Numbered from the stretch's first letter, positions 18,253 to 27,829 are shown. The stretch is 64,000 bases of DNA from an uncultured Algibacter sp. (GCF_947487575.1 NZ_CANKXG010000004.1:62001-126000), one strand, 5' to 3'. Notes: generated by a model from the letters alone, not told the origin. Made by a program: numbers and translations.

Positions 18253-18281
18253 AGGAAGTTGTTATTTTATTGTTTAAAAGC

Positions 18282-18953
18282 TTAATTTTTATAACTTCTA
18301 TGTCCAAATATACTACTTCCAACTCGAATCATGGTGCTTCCGCAGTCAATTGCTAATGGATAATCGCTACTCATACCCATACTAATAGTTTCTAGTTTAC
18401 AATTGTTAGTATTAAGTACTTTTAATGTTTCAAAAGTAGATTTTAATTGTTTGAATTCATTTTCTATTTGACTTTGATTGTCAGTAAATGTTGCCATTCC
18501 CATAACACCCGTGATTTTGATGTTTTCTAGTTCTGAAAAATCTTTAGATTGAATAATGTTTGAAGCGTCTTCTGGAGTCATACCAAATTTAGAATCTTCT
18601 GAAGCTATTTTTATTTGAAATAAACAATTAATGACTCTTTCACTCTTTTTAGCCTGCTTATTTATTTCCTTGAGTAATTTAAAATTATCTACACCATGAA
18701 TTAAAGAGACAAAACCCGACATGTATTTGACTTTGTTACGTTGTACATGCCCAATCATATGCCATTCAATATCTTTAGGCATTTCTTCATATTTCTCTGC
18801 TATTTCTTGGATTTTATTTTCGCCAAAAATACGCTGACCAGCATTATATGCTTCCATGAGGTCATTTACAGGTTTGGTTTTTGATACAGCTACAAGCGTA
18901 ACATGCTCTGGTAGAACGGATTTTATGTTTTTTAAATTATTTTTAATAGACAT
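18282..18953 (-). CDS. YggS/PROSC family pyridoxal-phosphate homeostasis protein
   Basis: Small cytoplasmic PLP-binding protein (223 residues) with the fold of an alanine racemase N-terminal barrel but without enzyme activity in known members; it controls free PLP and amino acid balance. The PLP lysine is Lys25 in AVSKTKP. Further family segments are FGENKIQEIAEK, WHMIGHVQRNK, and the C-terminal phosphate-binding SMGMSSDYPLAIDCGSTMIRVGSSIFG (about 192-218). It precedes the DUF1015 gene on the same strand by 57 bases. Confidence 0.93.
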   Translation of the reverse strand: MSIKNNLKNIKSVLPEHVTLVAVSKTKPVNDLMEAYNAGQRIFGENKIQEIAEKYEEMPKDIEWHMIGHVQRNKVKYMSGFVSLIHGVDNFKLLKEINKQAKKSERVINCLFQIKIASEDSKFGMTPEDASNIIQSKDFSELENIKITGVMGMATFTDNQSQIENEFKQLKSTFETLKVLNTNNCKLETISMGMSSDYPLAIDCGSTMIRVGSSIFGHRSYKN

Positions 18954-19010
18954 TGTTTTATTTAAAATGTTTTAATGAGATATTAAATAAGTATAGAAAA
19001 GCTATAAATA

Positions 19011-20249
19011 TCAAAACTCATAAATGGTTATGCCACTTCTTAATTTAGGTAAAATATAAGTGCTTTTTGGAGGCATAGTTAAACCTTCATTTGCTATGTT
19101 TTTTATTTGTTTGATAGTAGCAGGACACATGCCAAACCCAATTTTAAATTCGCCACTATCTACGCTGCTTTTTATAGTAATTATATCGTGTTTCCCATTC
19201 ACATATTCTATGCGATTATCGTTTCTTAAATCGTTTATACCCAATATAGGCTGTAGTATGGTTTTGTATAGTAATTCTGCATCAAGTTCATCTAAAGCCG
19301 TATTAACTTTATATCGTGCTTTTCTGAGGTATAAAGAATAAAAATTACCATCCAAATACATACTAAAATGATGAGGTTTTGATGGGGTATAGGGAATGTT
19401 ACCTCTGTTCTCTATTCGATAAGCAGAATCTAAACGAATTAAAAATGCTTCTTTTGTTAATCCATTTAAGTCTTTTACAAGTCTATTAAACTCATGGATT
19501 ACCAAATCTGATTCTGGAATTAGATAAGACATGAAAAAGTTATAGGATTCTGTACCATTATGATTTGGGTTTTTATCTTTTTCATCTTTATATAACAGAT
19601 AAGATGACGATGATCTGTGATGTCCATCTGCAATGTATATAGTCTTCATTTTCTCAAACTCGTTCTGAATTTGATTAATAGCTTCTTCATCTTCTATTTT
19701 CCATAAATAATGGGTGTCTCTGTAGGTCATGGTAAACTCAAATTCTGCATGATTTTTTTGAGTTTGCTCTATTATAGATGAAATTACTTTATTATCAGGA
19801 TAGGTGAGAAGTACAGGTTCTGCATTAAACCCAACGGTTTTTAAATAGCTTTTAAAGGTTTGCTCACGTTTAGCAATAGTATCTTCATGTTTTTTTATAA
19901 CATTATTCTCATAATCTTTAGCACTGGTAGCTGCAATAATACCGTTAAATTTTTGTCCGTGTCTATCAACTATCTTGTAAACATACAATGAAGGCTTTTC
20001 ATCTTGAATAAAAATGCCATCCTCTTTAAACTCTAAATATCTATTTCGAACAAGTTTATAACGGGCTTCACCATGAATAGTTTGATGATATTTATATCCT
20101 GGATTTACGATATGAAGAAAACTGTAAGGATTATAATCCATTCTTGATTCGCGCTCCTCAACCGTGTAACTTTGATAAGGTCTTGCTGCTACCAAACCTA
20201 CAATAGCTCGGGTTGGTCGCACCGCTTTAAATGGAATTATTTTTGCCAT
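19011..20249 (-). CDS. DUF1015 family protein
   Basis: A 412-residue cytoplasmic protein of the DUF1015 family, widespread in bacteria and of unproven function; some members are annotated as HTH or serine-kinase-like proteins by context only. Family marks are IPFKAVRP at residues 5-12, the VAARPY segment, YADGHHR-type signature (YIADGHHRSSSSYLLY, about 211-226) and FFMSYL. There is no signal peptide. In flavobacterial genomes it often lies beside 2-hydroxyacid dehydrogenase genes; here it is beside a 3-hydroxyacyl-CoA dehydrogenase gene. Family assignment is secure. Confidence 0.88.
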   Translation of the reverse strand: MAKIIPFKAVRPTRAIVGLVAARPYQSYTVEERESRMDYNPYSFLHIVNPGYKYHQTIHGEARYKLVRNRYLEFKEDGIFIQDEKPSLYVYKIVDRHGQKFNGIIAATSAKDYENNVIKKHEDTIAKREQTFKSYLKTVGFNAEPVLLTYPDNKVISSIIEQTQKNHAEFEFTMTYRDTHYLWKIEDEEAINQIQNEFEKMKTIYIADGHHRSSSSYLLYKDEKDKNPNHNGTESYNFFMSYLIPESDLVIHEFNRLVKDLNGLTKEAFLIRLDSAYRIENRGNIPYTPSKPHHFSMYLDGNFYSLYLRKARYKVNTALDELDAELLYKTILQPILGINDLRNDNRIEYVNGKHDIITIKSSVDSGEFKIGFGMCPATIKQIKNIANEGLTMPPKSTYILPKLRSGITIYEF

Positions 20250-20272
20250 AATTTTAAGATAGCAATCGCAGT

Positions 20273-20312
20273 GTTCAGTGTCAGTACTGATAACGGCGAC
20301 TGAGACTGTTTA
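20273..20312. repeat. Degenerate AACTG-nGACTG short repeat, copy 3
   Basis: The gap between the DUF1015 and dehydrogenase genes holds CAGTGTCAGTACTGATAACG and then GCGACTGAGACTG, the same words as the copies at 9036, 9851 and 46518. Confidence 0.45.
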
Positions 20313-21200
20313 CTTTAAAAATTGAGTTGAAACTTTCTCCGCTTTTCTACTTTCAGCATAATCGTAGAATCCTTCACCAGACTTTATACCTAATTTACCA
20401 GCTCTTACCATATTAACTAAGAGTGGACATGGTGCATATTTTGGGTTTTTAAAACCATCATACATCACATTTAAAATAGATAAGCATACATCTAAACCTA
20501 TAAAATCAGCAAGTTGTAGAGGCCCCATTGGGTGTGCCATACCTAACTTCATAACGGTATCAATCTCTTCAACACCAGCCACACCATTGTAAAGCGTTTC
20601 AATAGATTCGTTGAGCATAGGCATTAAAATACGATTTGCTACAAAACCAGGATAATCATTTACTTCAACAGGAATTTTCCCTAAGCTTTTAGAAAGTTCC
20701 ATGATGGTATTAGAGACATCATCACTAGTGTTGTAACCTCTAATAATTTCTACCAATTTCATTATGGGTACAGGGTTCATAAAGTGCATTCCAATAACGC
20801 GCTCTGGTCTTGATGTAGCAGCTGCAATTTGGGTTATGGAAATAGAAGATGTATTAGTAGCTAAAATTACTGATTCTGAACACGCCTTATCTAGCGTTTT
20901 AAAAATATTGAGTTTTAGTTCTAAATTTTCTGTAGCAGCTTCAACAACTAGAGTAGCAGAATCAACACCATCTTTAATATTGGTGTAAGGGGTTATATTA
21001 TTTAAAGTCTCGGTTTTCTGTTGCTCAGTAATTTTTTCTTTGGAAACCATTCTATCTAAATTCTTAGCTATGGTTTGTATACCTTTTTTTAGAGCGTCTT
21101 CACTAACATCAATTAGCTGAACTTTAAAGCCGCTTTGAGCGAAAGTGTGAGCAATACCATTTCCCATAGTACCTGCTCCAATTACTGCAACGTTTTTCAT
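20310..21200 (-). CDS. 3-hydroxybutyryl-CoA / 3-hydroxyacyl-CoA dehydrogenase
   Basis: NAD-dependent dehydrogenase that oxidises (3S)-hydroxyacyl-CoA to 3-ketoacyl-CoA, in fatty-acid or butyrate metabolism. The Rossmann motif GAGTMGNGIA is at 8-17, and the catalytic His139 lies in GMHFMNPVP; Ser118 and a conserved Glu/Asn pair (NTSSIS; NDYPGFVANRI) are also seen. The length of 296 residues fits the stand-alone enzyme rather than FadB. It begins directly after the stop of the Gfo/Idh/MocA gene, so the two are surely one transcript. Confidence 0.92.
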   Translation of the reverse strand: MKNVAVIGAGTMGNGIAHTFAQSGFKVQLIDVSEDALKKGIQTIAKNLDRMVSKEKITEQQKTETLNNITPYTNIKDGVDSATLVVEAATENLELKLNIFKTLDKACSESVILATNTSSISITQIAAATSRPERVIGMHFMNPVPIMKLVEIIRGYNTSDDVSNTIMELSKSLGKIPVEVNDYPGFVANRILMPMLNESIETLYNGVAGVEEIDTVMKLGMAHPMGPLQLADFIGLDVCLSILNVMYDGFKNPKYAPCPLLVNMVRAGKLGIKSGEGFYDYAESRKAEKVSTQFLK

Positions 21201-22160
21201 CTAAAAACTATTTATAATTTGCGTAGCAACTCGTAAGGCTTCTGTTCCGTCATGTAGCGTTACAATAGGCGTCGTATTATTATTTATAGCATCTGCAAAA
21301 GTTTCTAATTCATCTAAAATGGAATTATTATCTGGTACAGATGGATTATCAAAATATATTTGCTTTTTAACACCCTCAGCATTTTGGAGAATCATATCAA
21401 AATCTCCAGGGTTTTCAGGCGCGTCTTTCATTTTAACAACCTCACATTTTTTTGTTAAAAAATCAACTGAGATATAGGCATCTTTTTGAAAAAATCGTGC
21501 TTTACGCATTTTCTTTAAAGAAATTCTACTAGCTGTTAAGTTAGCTACACAACCATTTTCAAACTCTAAACGTGCATTAGCAATATCGGGTGTGTCACTA
21601 ATTACAGCAACGCCACTAGCTGAAACTTTTTTCACTTTAGATTTTACAACACTTAAAATGATATCAATGTCATGAATCATTAAATCTAGTACCACGGGTA
21701 CATCAGTACCTCTGGGGTTAAATTCTGCTAAACGATGTGTTTCAATAAACATAGGTGAGTTAATTTCATCCTTAACAGCAAGATAGGCAGGGTTAAATCG
21801 CTCTACATGACCAACTTGTCCTCGTAAATTGTTTTCAGCTAAAAGTTGTCTAATATGTTCTGCTTCTTCAACCGTGTTGGTAATTGGTTTTTCTATAAAA
21901 ATATGTTTGCCTCTAGCAATGGCTTGTTTAGCACAATCATAGTGTGATAGTGTAGGCGTTACAATATCAACCATGTCTACAGCATCAATTAAAGCATCAA
22001 TCGAGTTGAAAAATTTATAACCAAATTCAGCTTCTACTTCTTTACCATTTTCTTCATCGGCATCATAAAACCCAACAAGCTCATATTTTTCAGATTGTTT
22101 AAGAAGTCTTAAATGAATTTTACCTAAGTGACCAGCACCAAGAACTCCAGCTTTTAGCAT
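21201..22160 (-). CDS. Gfo/Idh/MocA family NAD(P)-dependent oxidoreductase
   Basis: Oxidoreductase with an N-terminal Rossmann domain (GAGHLG at 8-13) and the catalytic EKP motif at 90-92 (FIEKPITN). The C-terminal half has the usual dimerisation sheet and the conserved DLMIHDIDIIL segment. Substrates in this superfamily are sugars, inositols, biliverdin or imines; the sequence gives no clear choice. At 319 residues it is complete. No bases separate its stop from the following dehydrogenase start. Confidence 0.88.
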   Translation of the reverse strand: MLKAGVLGAGHLGKIHLRLLKQSEKYELVGFYDADEENGKEVEAEFGYKFFNSIDALIDAVDMVDIVTPTLSHYDCAKQAIARGKHIFIEKPITNTVEEAEHIRQLLAENNLRGQVGHVERFNPAYLAVKDEINSPMFIETHRLAEFNPRGTDVPVVLDLMIHDIDIILSVVKSKVKKVSASGVAVISDTPDIANARLEFENGCVANLTASRISLKKMRKARFFQKDAYISVDFLTKKCEVVKMKDAPENPGDFDMILQNAEGVKKQIYFDNPSVPDNNSILDELETFADAINNNTTPIVTLHDGTEALRVATQIINSF

Positions 22161-22296
22161 AATTTTACGTTTTAAACAAAAATAGCATTATTAATGTGAA
22201 TTTTTCATTTTAAAGATATGAAAAATAAAATCTGAATAAATAGTTTAAAGCTTGAAAATCTTTGCCTAATTTTAGCAAACCAAACGCCACCAAAAA

Positions 22297-22938
22297 TTGA
22301 AAGACACTTTTAAACATCAAGGATTAAGACAGAAACTAGTTAATATATTAAAAAACAAGGGTATAACCGATATCAATGTTTTAAAAGCTATTGGGAAAAT
22401 ACCAAGGCATTTGTTTATGGATTCTGGATTTTTAGATCATGCGTATCAAGATAAAGCGTTTCCTATTGGTGCAGACCAAACCATTTCTCAACCTTATACG
22501 GTAGCATTTCAATCTGAATTATTGCAAATAAAAGCAGGAGATAAAATACTAGAAATAGGTACTGGTAGCGGTTATCAAACTGCTGTTTTATGTGAGTTGG
22601 GTGCGAAGGTTTATAGTATAGAACGCCAAAACGAATTGTTTAAAAAAACGAGTAAGTTTCTTCCTAAATTAGGGTATCGTGCTAAAAAACTCATTTTTGG
22701 AGATGGTTATATTGGTCTGGAAGAAGAAGCCCCTTTTGATGGTGTTATTGTAACTGCTGGAGCCCCTTTTGTTCCAAAGCCTTTATTGAGTCAGCTAAAA
22801 ATAGGCGGTAAGCTTGTTATTCCTGTTGGAGACGATGTTCAAGTCATGACTATGTTTACCAGAAAGGGACCAAAGGAATTTGAACAAGAAGAATTTGGAG
22901 AGTTTAGATTTGTGCCTCTATTAGAAGATAAGAATTAA
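22297..22938 (+). CDS. pcm: Protein-L-isoaspartate O-methyltransferase
   Basis: Methylates L-isoaspartyl residues in aged proteins with S-adenosylmethionine, so that they can return to aspartate. Motif I of the methyltransferase fold is LEIGTGSGYQTA at 85-96, preceded by the family signature IGADQTISQPYTVA (57-70). Post motifs FDGVIVTAGAP and GGKLVIPVGD are present. The start is a TTG at 22297; no ATG lies closer to the conserved N-terminus. The gene is isolated on the plus strand and ends in a strong terminator shared with the convergent peptidase gene. Confidence 0.93.
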   Translation: MKDTFKHQGLRQKLVNILKNKGITDINVLKAIGKIPRHLFMDSGFLDHAYQDKAFPIGADQTISQPYTVAFQSELLQIKAGDKILEIGTGSGYQTAVLCELGAKVYSIERQNELFKKTSKFLPKLGYRAKKLIFGDGYIGLEEEAPFDGVIVTAGAPFVPKPLLSQLKIGGKLVIPVGDDVQVMTMFTRKGPKEFEQEEFGEFRFVPLLEDKN

Positions 22939-22968
22939 AAAAGTCCTTGATTTGATCAAGGACTTTTT
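22938..22968. terminator. Bidirectional terminator between pcm and the S15 peptidase
   Basis: Perfect 14-bp stem AAAAAGTCCTTGAT / ATCAAGGACTTTTT with loop TTG. It starts on the last base of the pcm stop codon and lies 27 bases beyond the convergent peptidase stop. A/T runs at both stem ends suit termination in either direction. Confidence 0.85.
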
Positions 22969-22995
22969 AGTTATAAAATATTAAGGGTTTACTAT

Positions 22996-24876
22996 TTAAT
23001 CCAAATTCTCACTACCTCCAACAACAGGCAACGTTAAATGCGTTCCATCCAAATCAATAGTTAATTCTGCACCCGGTTTTGGATGTAAAGTATATTCTTT
23101 ATCACTAGAAAAAATCATCAAACCAATTTGTTGTCCAGCTTTAATAATTTGGTCATCTGGTTGTAAGTCAAAAGTAACATCATAAAACTTACCAGGCTTT
23201 AAAGGTTCACTTTCTGTTAACGACTTATGATTTTGTGGGTCTGCCCAACCACGTGTTATAATATTATCGGTAGTTTTTGCTTTTCTGCTATCATTCCACG
23301 GCAATGAAACTAACCAAACGGATAAATTAGCAGCGGGTTTATTACTTGTTAATTTTACTGTAATTTGTGGTACACCTGAAATGTGAACATCTTTTTTAAG
23401 TTTTGGAGTTACATACAATAAACGATGACTTGTAATTTCTGCTCGAGCTAAAGTTTCTCCAGAAAAAGAGTAATTGTCGGTTAATGTTTCTTTGCCTTGT
23501 TTTTGAGTTTTTGTAGTTGTTAAACCTCCAATTTCTGGGGCGCCCGAGGTAAGGTGTAGTATTACAGCTTCTGCGTCAGGATTTGGATAATCTTTGTAAG
23601 CTGTTGGTGCTTCCATTTTATCGTCTTCTCGAACAATCCAAGCTTTATTGGATTCGTTTTCAATACCGTTTTCAATACCGTGTAAATAATGCGTAAACCA
23701 TTTATTCATCATACTTACAGGTGGTGGTCCACCATGTCCGTATTGGTGGTAATAAACACCAGTTTCTAAACCCATTTCTTTTGCTTTTTTATAAATACGA
23801 TAGCTATGTTCTGGCATCACATTCCAATCATTAAACCCATGCGACATTAACATAGCTGCTTTCATAGGAGTCATATCATTTAGATAATCGCGTCCAGCCC
23901 AAAAATCATTATAATCTCCAGTAATTCTATCCATGCCATTTTTCATTTCAGTATCTCTAACCATAGTATTACTATATGCTCTTTTGTTTTTAAAAGCTTT
24001 AGGGATTTCTGCATCGTTTATTTTTTCTTTAGATTTTGGTATAAAAGCTTCTTCACCGCCACTATGAATATAGTCATAAAGCACATCTATATCTTCACCT
24101 AGATAACCACCAGGAGAACGTACTAAACCATTTGAACGGTAATAGTGATAGTATGATGTATTAGGTGCAACCGGAATAATAACTTCTAACCCTTCTACAC
24201 CTGTTGTTGCTGCTGCCAAAGGAATTGTTCCATTGTATGATGTTCCTGTCATACCTACTTTACCAGTACTCCAAAAGGCTTTAACTTCTTCAGTTCCGTA
24301 AGGCTCTGTATAGCCTTTTGCTCTACCACATAACCAATCAATAACTGCTTTAGGAGCCAATGATTCATTGTCACCACCAACAGTAGGTGAGCCTTGTGAC
24401 AATCCTGTTCCAGGGGAAGATGAATGCACAACGATATAACCTCTTGGAACCCACTTTTCAATTTGCGAATTAGAAATTATTGGTCGCTCACCTAATCGTA
24501 TTACTTCAGGATGAACACGTTCTTTTACCGAGTCACCTAACTCATGTTTTACATCCCAAAAAACACCATCAACATCTGGTGCAACACCAGCGTAATACGG
24601 ACTAGATTCATAAATTACGGGTAGTTTTAAGCCTTCGGTATCTGTTTGATATGGTCTTGTAACATCTACATGTACGCGGTCTAGTTTTCCGTCGCCATCA
24701 GTATCAAATTCGGTTTCAACAAATAAATCATGTCTTACCCATTTTTCGGGTGTACTAAAAGCTTCAACTATTTGTGCCTCCCCATCTTTAAAAATAGGTT
24801 TAGTAGTTTCTTGCGCTTTAACTTCAAAAGTAAGTACTATTAAAAGTATAAATAATAAGGTTGTTTTTTTTAGCAT
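22996..24876 (-). CDS. Secreted X-Pro dipeptidyl-peptidase (S15) family hydrolase
   Basis: Exported serine peptidase of the S15/CocE superfamily, cutting N-terminal Xaa-Pro dipeptides or hydrolysing related acyl substrates. The signal peptide is at residues 1-22 (LLIVLTFEVKAQ). The nucleophile elbow is GTSYNG with Ser213, the acid Asp is in the SHGFNDWNV segment, and the His in QYGHGG. The C-terminal third is the jelly-roll domain of the family (from about 450, ITSHRLLYVTPKL). It lies 32 bases after the NTF2-like gene on the same strand and probably shares its transcript, which suggests a two-gene export unit. Confidence 0.88.
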   Translation of the reverse strand: MLKKTTLLFILLIVLTFEVKAQETTKPIFKDGEAQIVEAFSTPEKWVRHDLFVETEFDTDGDGKLDRVHVDVTRPYQTDTEGLKLPVIYESSPYYAGVAPDVDGVFWDVKHELGDSVKERVHPEVIRLGERPIISNSQIEKWVPRGYIVVHSSSPGTGLSQGSPTVGGDNESLAPKAVIDWLCGRAKGYTEPYGTEEVKAFWSTGKVGMTGTSYNGTIPLAAATTGVEGLEVIIPVAPNTSYYHYYRSNGLVRSPGGYLGEDIDVLYDYIHSGGEEAFIPKSKEKINDAEIPKAFKNKRAYSNTMVRDTEMKNGMDRITGDYNDFWAGRDYLNDMTPMKAAMLMSHGFNDWNVMPEHSYRIYKKAKEMGLETGVYYHQYGHGGPPPVSMMNKWFTHYLHGIENGIENESNKAWIVREDDKMEAPTAYKDYPNPDAEAVILHLTSGAPEIGGLTTTKTQKQGKETLTDNYSFSGETLARAEITSHRLLYVTPKLKKDVHISGVPQITVKLTSNKPAANLSVWLVSLPWNDSRKAKTTDNIITRGWADPQNHKSLTESEPLKPGKFYDVTFDLQPDDQIIKAGQQIGLMIFSSDKEYTLHPKPGAELTIDLDGTHLTLPVVGGSENLD

Positions 24877-24908
24877 AATGGATTAAAATTTATATGGTCT
24901 ATTCTTGT

Positions 24909-25460
24909 TTAAGGTAAGTATTTTTGTGGGATAGGATTTTCTTCAGATTCTTGTGTCCAATAAATATTAATTATCCACCAGCGTTTACCATCGTTCAATA
25001 ATTGAATACTATTAATACCTCTCATAAAAGGTTTTTCATCCGATTCACTATAGAAAGATTCATAACTACTGAAAACTTGCGTAATATTTCCGAAGGTATC
25101 TATTTCTCGATGTATTTCTTTTTCAAAAAAACCGTTTTCAACTAACCATTTGCCCGAACCTTTAATGTAGTCGTCAGGAGTCATATAACGTACTCTGTAA
25201 GTTCCAGATTTATCTTTTCCAGATGGAATTAATTTGGCATCAGGTTTAAAAAGAAACTTAAATTGTTCCCAATTTCTTTCTTCTCCTTTTTCACCAGAAA
25301 TTACAGCGTATAAAGTTTTTATGGTGCTATCTAAAGTTAAAACAGAAGCGCTATCAATTTTAAATTCATTAGTTTCTACAACTTCTTTTTTAGGCTTTTC
25401 TTGAGCTTGAATATTGAATGTCATAACACCAATAAATAGAAATGCTAATAGTTTTTTCAT
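24909..25460 (-). CDS. Exported NTF2/SnoaL-like hypothetical protein
   Basis: A 183-residue protein with a signal peptide (1-19, VMTFNIQAQ) and a cone-shaped NTF2-like domain: an N-terminal helix (LTLDSTIKTLYAVISG), then WEQFKFLFKPDAKLIP, and a final strand pair ending in RWWIINIYW. Proteins of this shape bind or isomerise small ligands, but many are uncharacterised, and no catalytic residues can be assigned here. It directly precedes the S15 peptidase gene. Confidence 0.7.
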   Translation of the reverse strand: MKKLLAFLFIGVMTFNIQAQEKPKKEVVETNEFKIDSASVLTLDSTIKTLYAVISGEKGEERNWEQFKFLFKPDAKLIPSGKDKSGTYRVRYMTPDDYIKGSGKWLVENGFFEKEIHREIDTFGNITQVFSSYESFYSESDEKPFMRGINSIQLLNDGKRWWIINIYWTQESEENPIPQKYLP

Positions 25461-25514
25461 GATAAAGTTTTTAGAATTGTAAAATAGAGAATACTAATAA
25501 ATTGAAGCGTTAAT

Positions 25515-25556
25515 AAACCCTTAAATTTTAAAGGGTTTCCACAATTTTTATTGTGG
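25515..25556 (-). terminator. Tandem hairpins after smpB
   Basis: Two adjacent stem-loops: AAACCCTT/AAGGGTTT (25515-25538) and CCACAAT-TTTT-ATTGTGG (25539-25556). They lie 55-96 bases beyond the smpB stop, and on the minus strand the first is followed by TTTATTAA, so smpB transcription probably ends here. Confidence 0.5.
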
Positions 25557-25569
25557 TTTTATTTGAACT

Positions 25570-25596
25570 TGTCATTCCTATTGAAAATGGGAATCT
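25570..25596. repeat. Degenerate copy of the GTCATTCC...GGAATC palindrome
   Basis: TGTCATTCCTATTGAAAATG followed by GGAATCT: the outer arms of the palindrome seen at 34920-36831, with a different centre. The layout ATTCC-N9-GGGAAT is like REP/dRS3-type repeats of other bacteria. Confidence 0.5.
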
Positions 25597-25610
25597 AAGC
25601 ATAGTATATG

Positions 25611-26069
25611 CTATTTGTAAGCTTTCTTGATTCTATCTAAATCGCGCTTATTGTCTCTATCTTTAATAGTTTCACGTTTATCATAAAGCTTTTTACCTTT
25701 CGCTAGAGCAATCTCTAACTTAGCGTAACCTTTATCATTGATAAATAAACGTAATGGAATAATAGTAAGTCCCGTATTCTGAACTTCTTTATTTAATTTT
25801 TTAAGTTCCTTTTTGTTTAAAAGTAACTTTCTGGTCGCTTTTGGTTTATGGTTGTAGTAATTACCAAAAGCATATTCTTGAATGGTCATATTCACTACAA
25901 ATAATTCACCATTTTCACTAAACTCGCAAAAACTTTCAGCAATAGAAGCTTTGCTACTTCTAATCGATTTTATTTCAGTACCTGTTAGCACAATACCAGC
26001 GGTGTACTTATCTAAAATTTCATATTGAAAGCGTGCTTTCTTGTTTTGTATGTTAATGTGTTTTTGCAT
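25611..26069 (-). CDS. smpB: SsrA-binding protein SmpB
   Basis: Binds transfer-messenger RNA and brings it to stalled ribosomes for trans-translation. The family core is intact: [28 protein letters not shown], and the C-terminal [16 protein letters not shown] tail that acts as a codon mimic. I choose the start at 26069 (MQKHINI), giving 152 residues. The ATG at 26078 lies inside a likely -7 promoter box (TAATTTTG, minus strand 26083-26076), which would leave the message nearly leaderless. The ssrA gene itself was not seen here. Confidence 0.95.
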   Translation of the reverse strand: MQKHINIQNKKARFQYEILDKYTAGIVLTGTEIKSIRSSKASIAESFCEFSENGELFVVNMTIQEYAFGNYYNHKPKATRKLLLNKKELKKLNKEVQNTGLTIIPLRLFINDKGYAKLEIALAKGKKLYDKRETIKDRDNKRDLDRIKKAYK

Positions 26070-26075
26070 GAAGCA

Positions 26076-26083
26076 CAAAATTA
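26076..26083 (-). promoter_or_regulatory. Candidate -7 box (TAATTTTG) of smpB
   Basis: Matches TAnnTTTG on the minus strand and ends seven bases before the chosen start at 26069. No TTG at 20-base spacing, so support is partial. Confidence 0.4.
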
Positions 26084-26179
26084 CATAAATTATTCAAAGG
26101 ATTTCGTTTGAATGTATTCAAAAGTTAAAGAAACATTAATCTGTTTTTAGATATTATAAATACTCTTATTTTAGCTTAT

Positions 26180-27781
26180 ATGAATAAAGTTTTTTTATCA
26201 TTTCTTTTATTGTTTTTATTAGGGTCATGTAAAAGTGTAAAGAAACATAATGAGCAAATTACCAAGTTGCATTCTGTTGCTGATTTACAAGAAGATATTG
26301 ATAAGTTATATAGTCAATTAAAGAAACATCATCCCAAATTATATCAATATACTTCAAAAGAAATTTTAGATTTTAAATTTGATAGCCTTAAGACTTCTAT
26401 AAGTCAGCCTTTAGATTCAAGAACATTTTACAAAAAATTAGCGCCTGTTGTTGCAGAAGTTAAACAGGGACATGTGTCTGTAGGTTCAGTTAGTAAGTGG
26501 TTTACAAAAAAAGAGCGAAAAGCACTTAAAAAGAAGAAGTTTGAATTTTACGATTTAGATTTTGAATATTTAGAAGGCAAACTTTGGGTTAAAGCATACA
26601 GAGGAAAAGACTCTACTTTAGTTGGTAATGAAATTGTGAGTATAAATGATGAGCCTGCTTTAAAATTAGTTGAAACCTACAAAACCCGTTTTGCTTCTGA
26701 TGGCCATAACAAAACACTTCATGATAGATTTGTTTCAAAAGGATTTTCTGTTTTTTATTACAAGGATAAAGGTTATTTAGATAGTTTAAAAATACTCTTT
26801 AAGTCTAAAGATACGTTGTTTTCAAAAATGTTTAGACGTGTTGAAAAAGATGAAAATAAAAAAGGAAATAAAAAGTTAGCAGATACCACTTCCGTAGAAA
26901 AAACAAAACCTAAAAAATTAACTAAAGAAGAAAAACAGGCAATTAAACTTGCAAACAAAAAAAGAAAAAAGAATAATAGAAAATACGGTTATTTAGGAAA
27001 GCGTAAGCAATACACACGTAACTTTAGTTTTATAGGAAAAGATAGTACAATAGCTTATATGAAAATTAGAAGTTTTAGTAACGGGCCATATAAAAAGTTT
27101 TATAAAGAAAGTTTTGCAAAAATAAAGTCATCAAAGACAAAGTATTTCATTTTAGATTTAAGAGACAATGGAGGCGGACGTATTTCAGAAATAGATTATT
27201 TGTATTCTTATCTCACAGATAAAGATTATCAATTTATTACTGAAAGTGAAGTAAAAAGCAGAACCCCTTTTTTAAAATCATTTATGAGTAATACAACACC
27301 TAATAGTGTTAAAGTGGCTGGTGCGTTATTGTTTCCAATTGTAGCTACTCATAATCTTTTAAAGACTAGAAAAAGAGATGGAAAAATTTACTATAAGTTT
27401 AGTAAGCACGCTAAGGTTAAAGAACCTAATACGCTCAATTTTAAAGGAAAGATGTATGTGCTAATAAATGGTAATTCGTTTTCGGCCTCATCACTATTAT
27501 CAACACATTTAAAAGCTAAAAATCGTGCTACTTTTGTTGGAGAGGAAACTGGTGGAGCATATAACGGAACTGTTGCAGGTATTTATAAATTATATGAATT
27601 ACCGACATCTAAAGTAAAAGTACGTATGGGATTAATGCAAATTGAAGCACCGCAAAAACAAATACCAGACGGATTTGGTATTAAACCAGATGTTGAGATT
27701 TTACCAAATTTAAAGGATAGAAAATCAAATATTGATACTGAATTGGAGTGGATTTTAAATGATATTCATAAACATCATTAA
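26180..27781 (+). CDS. S41 family peptidase, lipoprotein
   Basis: Envelope protease of the S41 (tail-specific/C-terminal processing) family, anchored as a lipoprotein: LLFLLGSCKS gives lipid-acceptor Cys17. Residues 30-170 are a helical N-terminal domain; a Lys-rich insert (about 215-270) precedes the catalytic part. The S41 core shows FILDLRDNGGG and NGNSFSASSLL, the latter carrying the nucleophile Ser near residue 435, and then GEETGGAYNGT with the conserved Glu-Thr-Gly-Gly. No PDZ domain is obvious, unlike CtpA. The protein is 533 residues long and stands alone. Confidence 0.86.
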   Translation: MNKVFLSFLLLFLLGSCKSVKKHNEQITKLHSVADLQEDIDKLYSQLKKHHPKLYQYTSKEILDFKFDSLKTSISQPLDSRTFYKKLAPVVAEVKQGHVSVGSVSKWFTKKERKALKKKKFEFYDLDFEYLEGKLWVKAYRGKDSTLVGNEIVSINDEPALKLVETYKTRFASDGHNKTLHDRFVSKGFSVFYYKDKGYLDSLKILFKSKDTLFSKMFRRVEKDENKKGNKKLADTTSVEKTKPKKLTKEEKQAIKLANKKRKKNNRKYGYLGKRKQYTRNFSFIGKDSTIAYMKIRSFSNGPYKKFYKESFAKIKSSKTKYFILDLRDNGGGRISEIDYLYSYLTDKDYQFITESEVKSRTPFLKSFMSNTTPNSVKVAGALLFPIVATHNLLKTRKRDGKIYYKFSKHAKVKEPNTLNFKGKMYVLINGNSFSASSLLSTHLKAKNRATFVGEETGGAYNGTVAGIYKLYELPTSKVKVRMGLMQIEAPQKQIPDGFGIKPDVEILPNLKDRKSNIDTELEWILNDIHKHH

Positions 27782-27829
27782 ATTGTTTAAAAAACTCTTA
27801 ATCCTTTAAAGCCCTTGAATCTAAATTCG

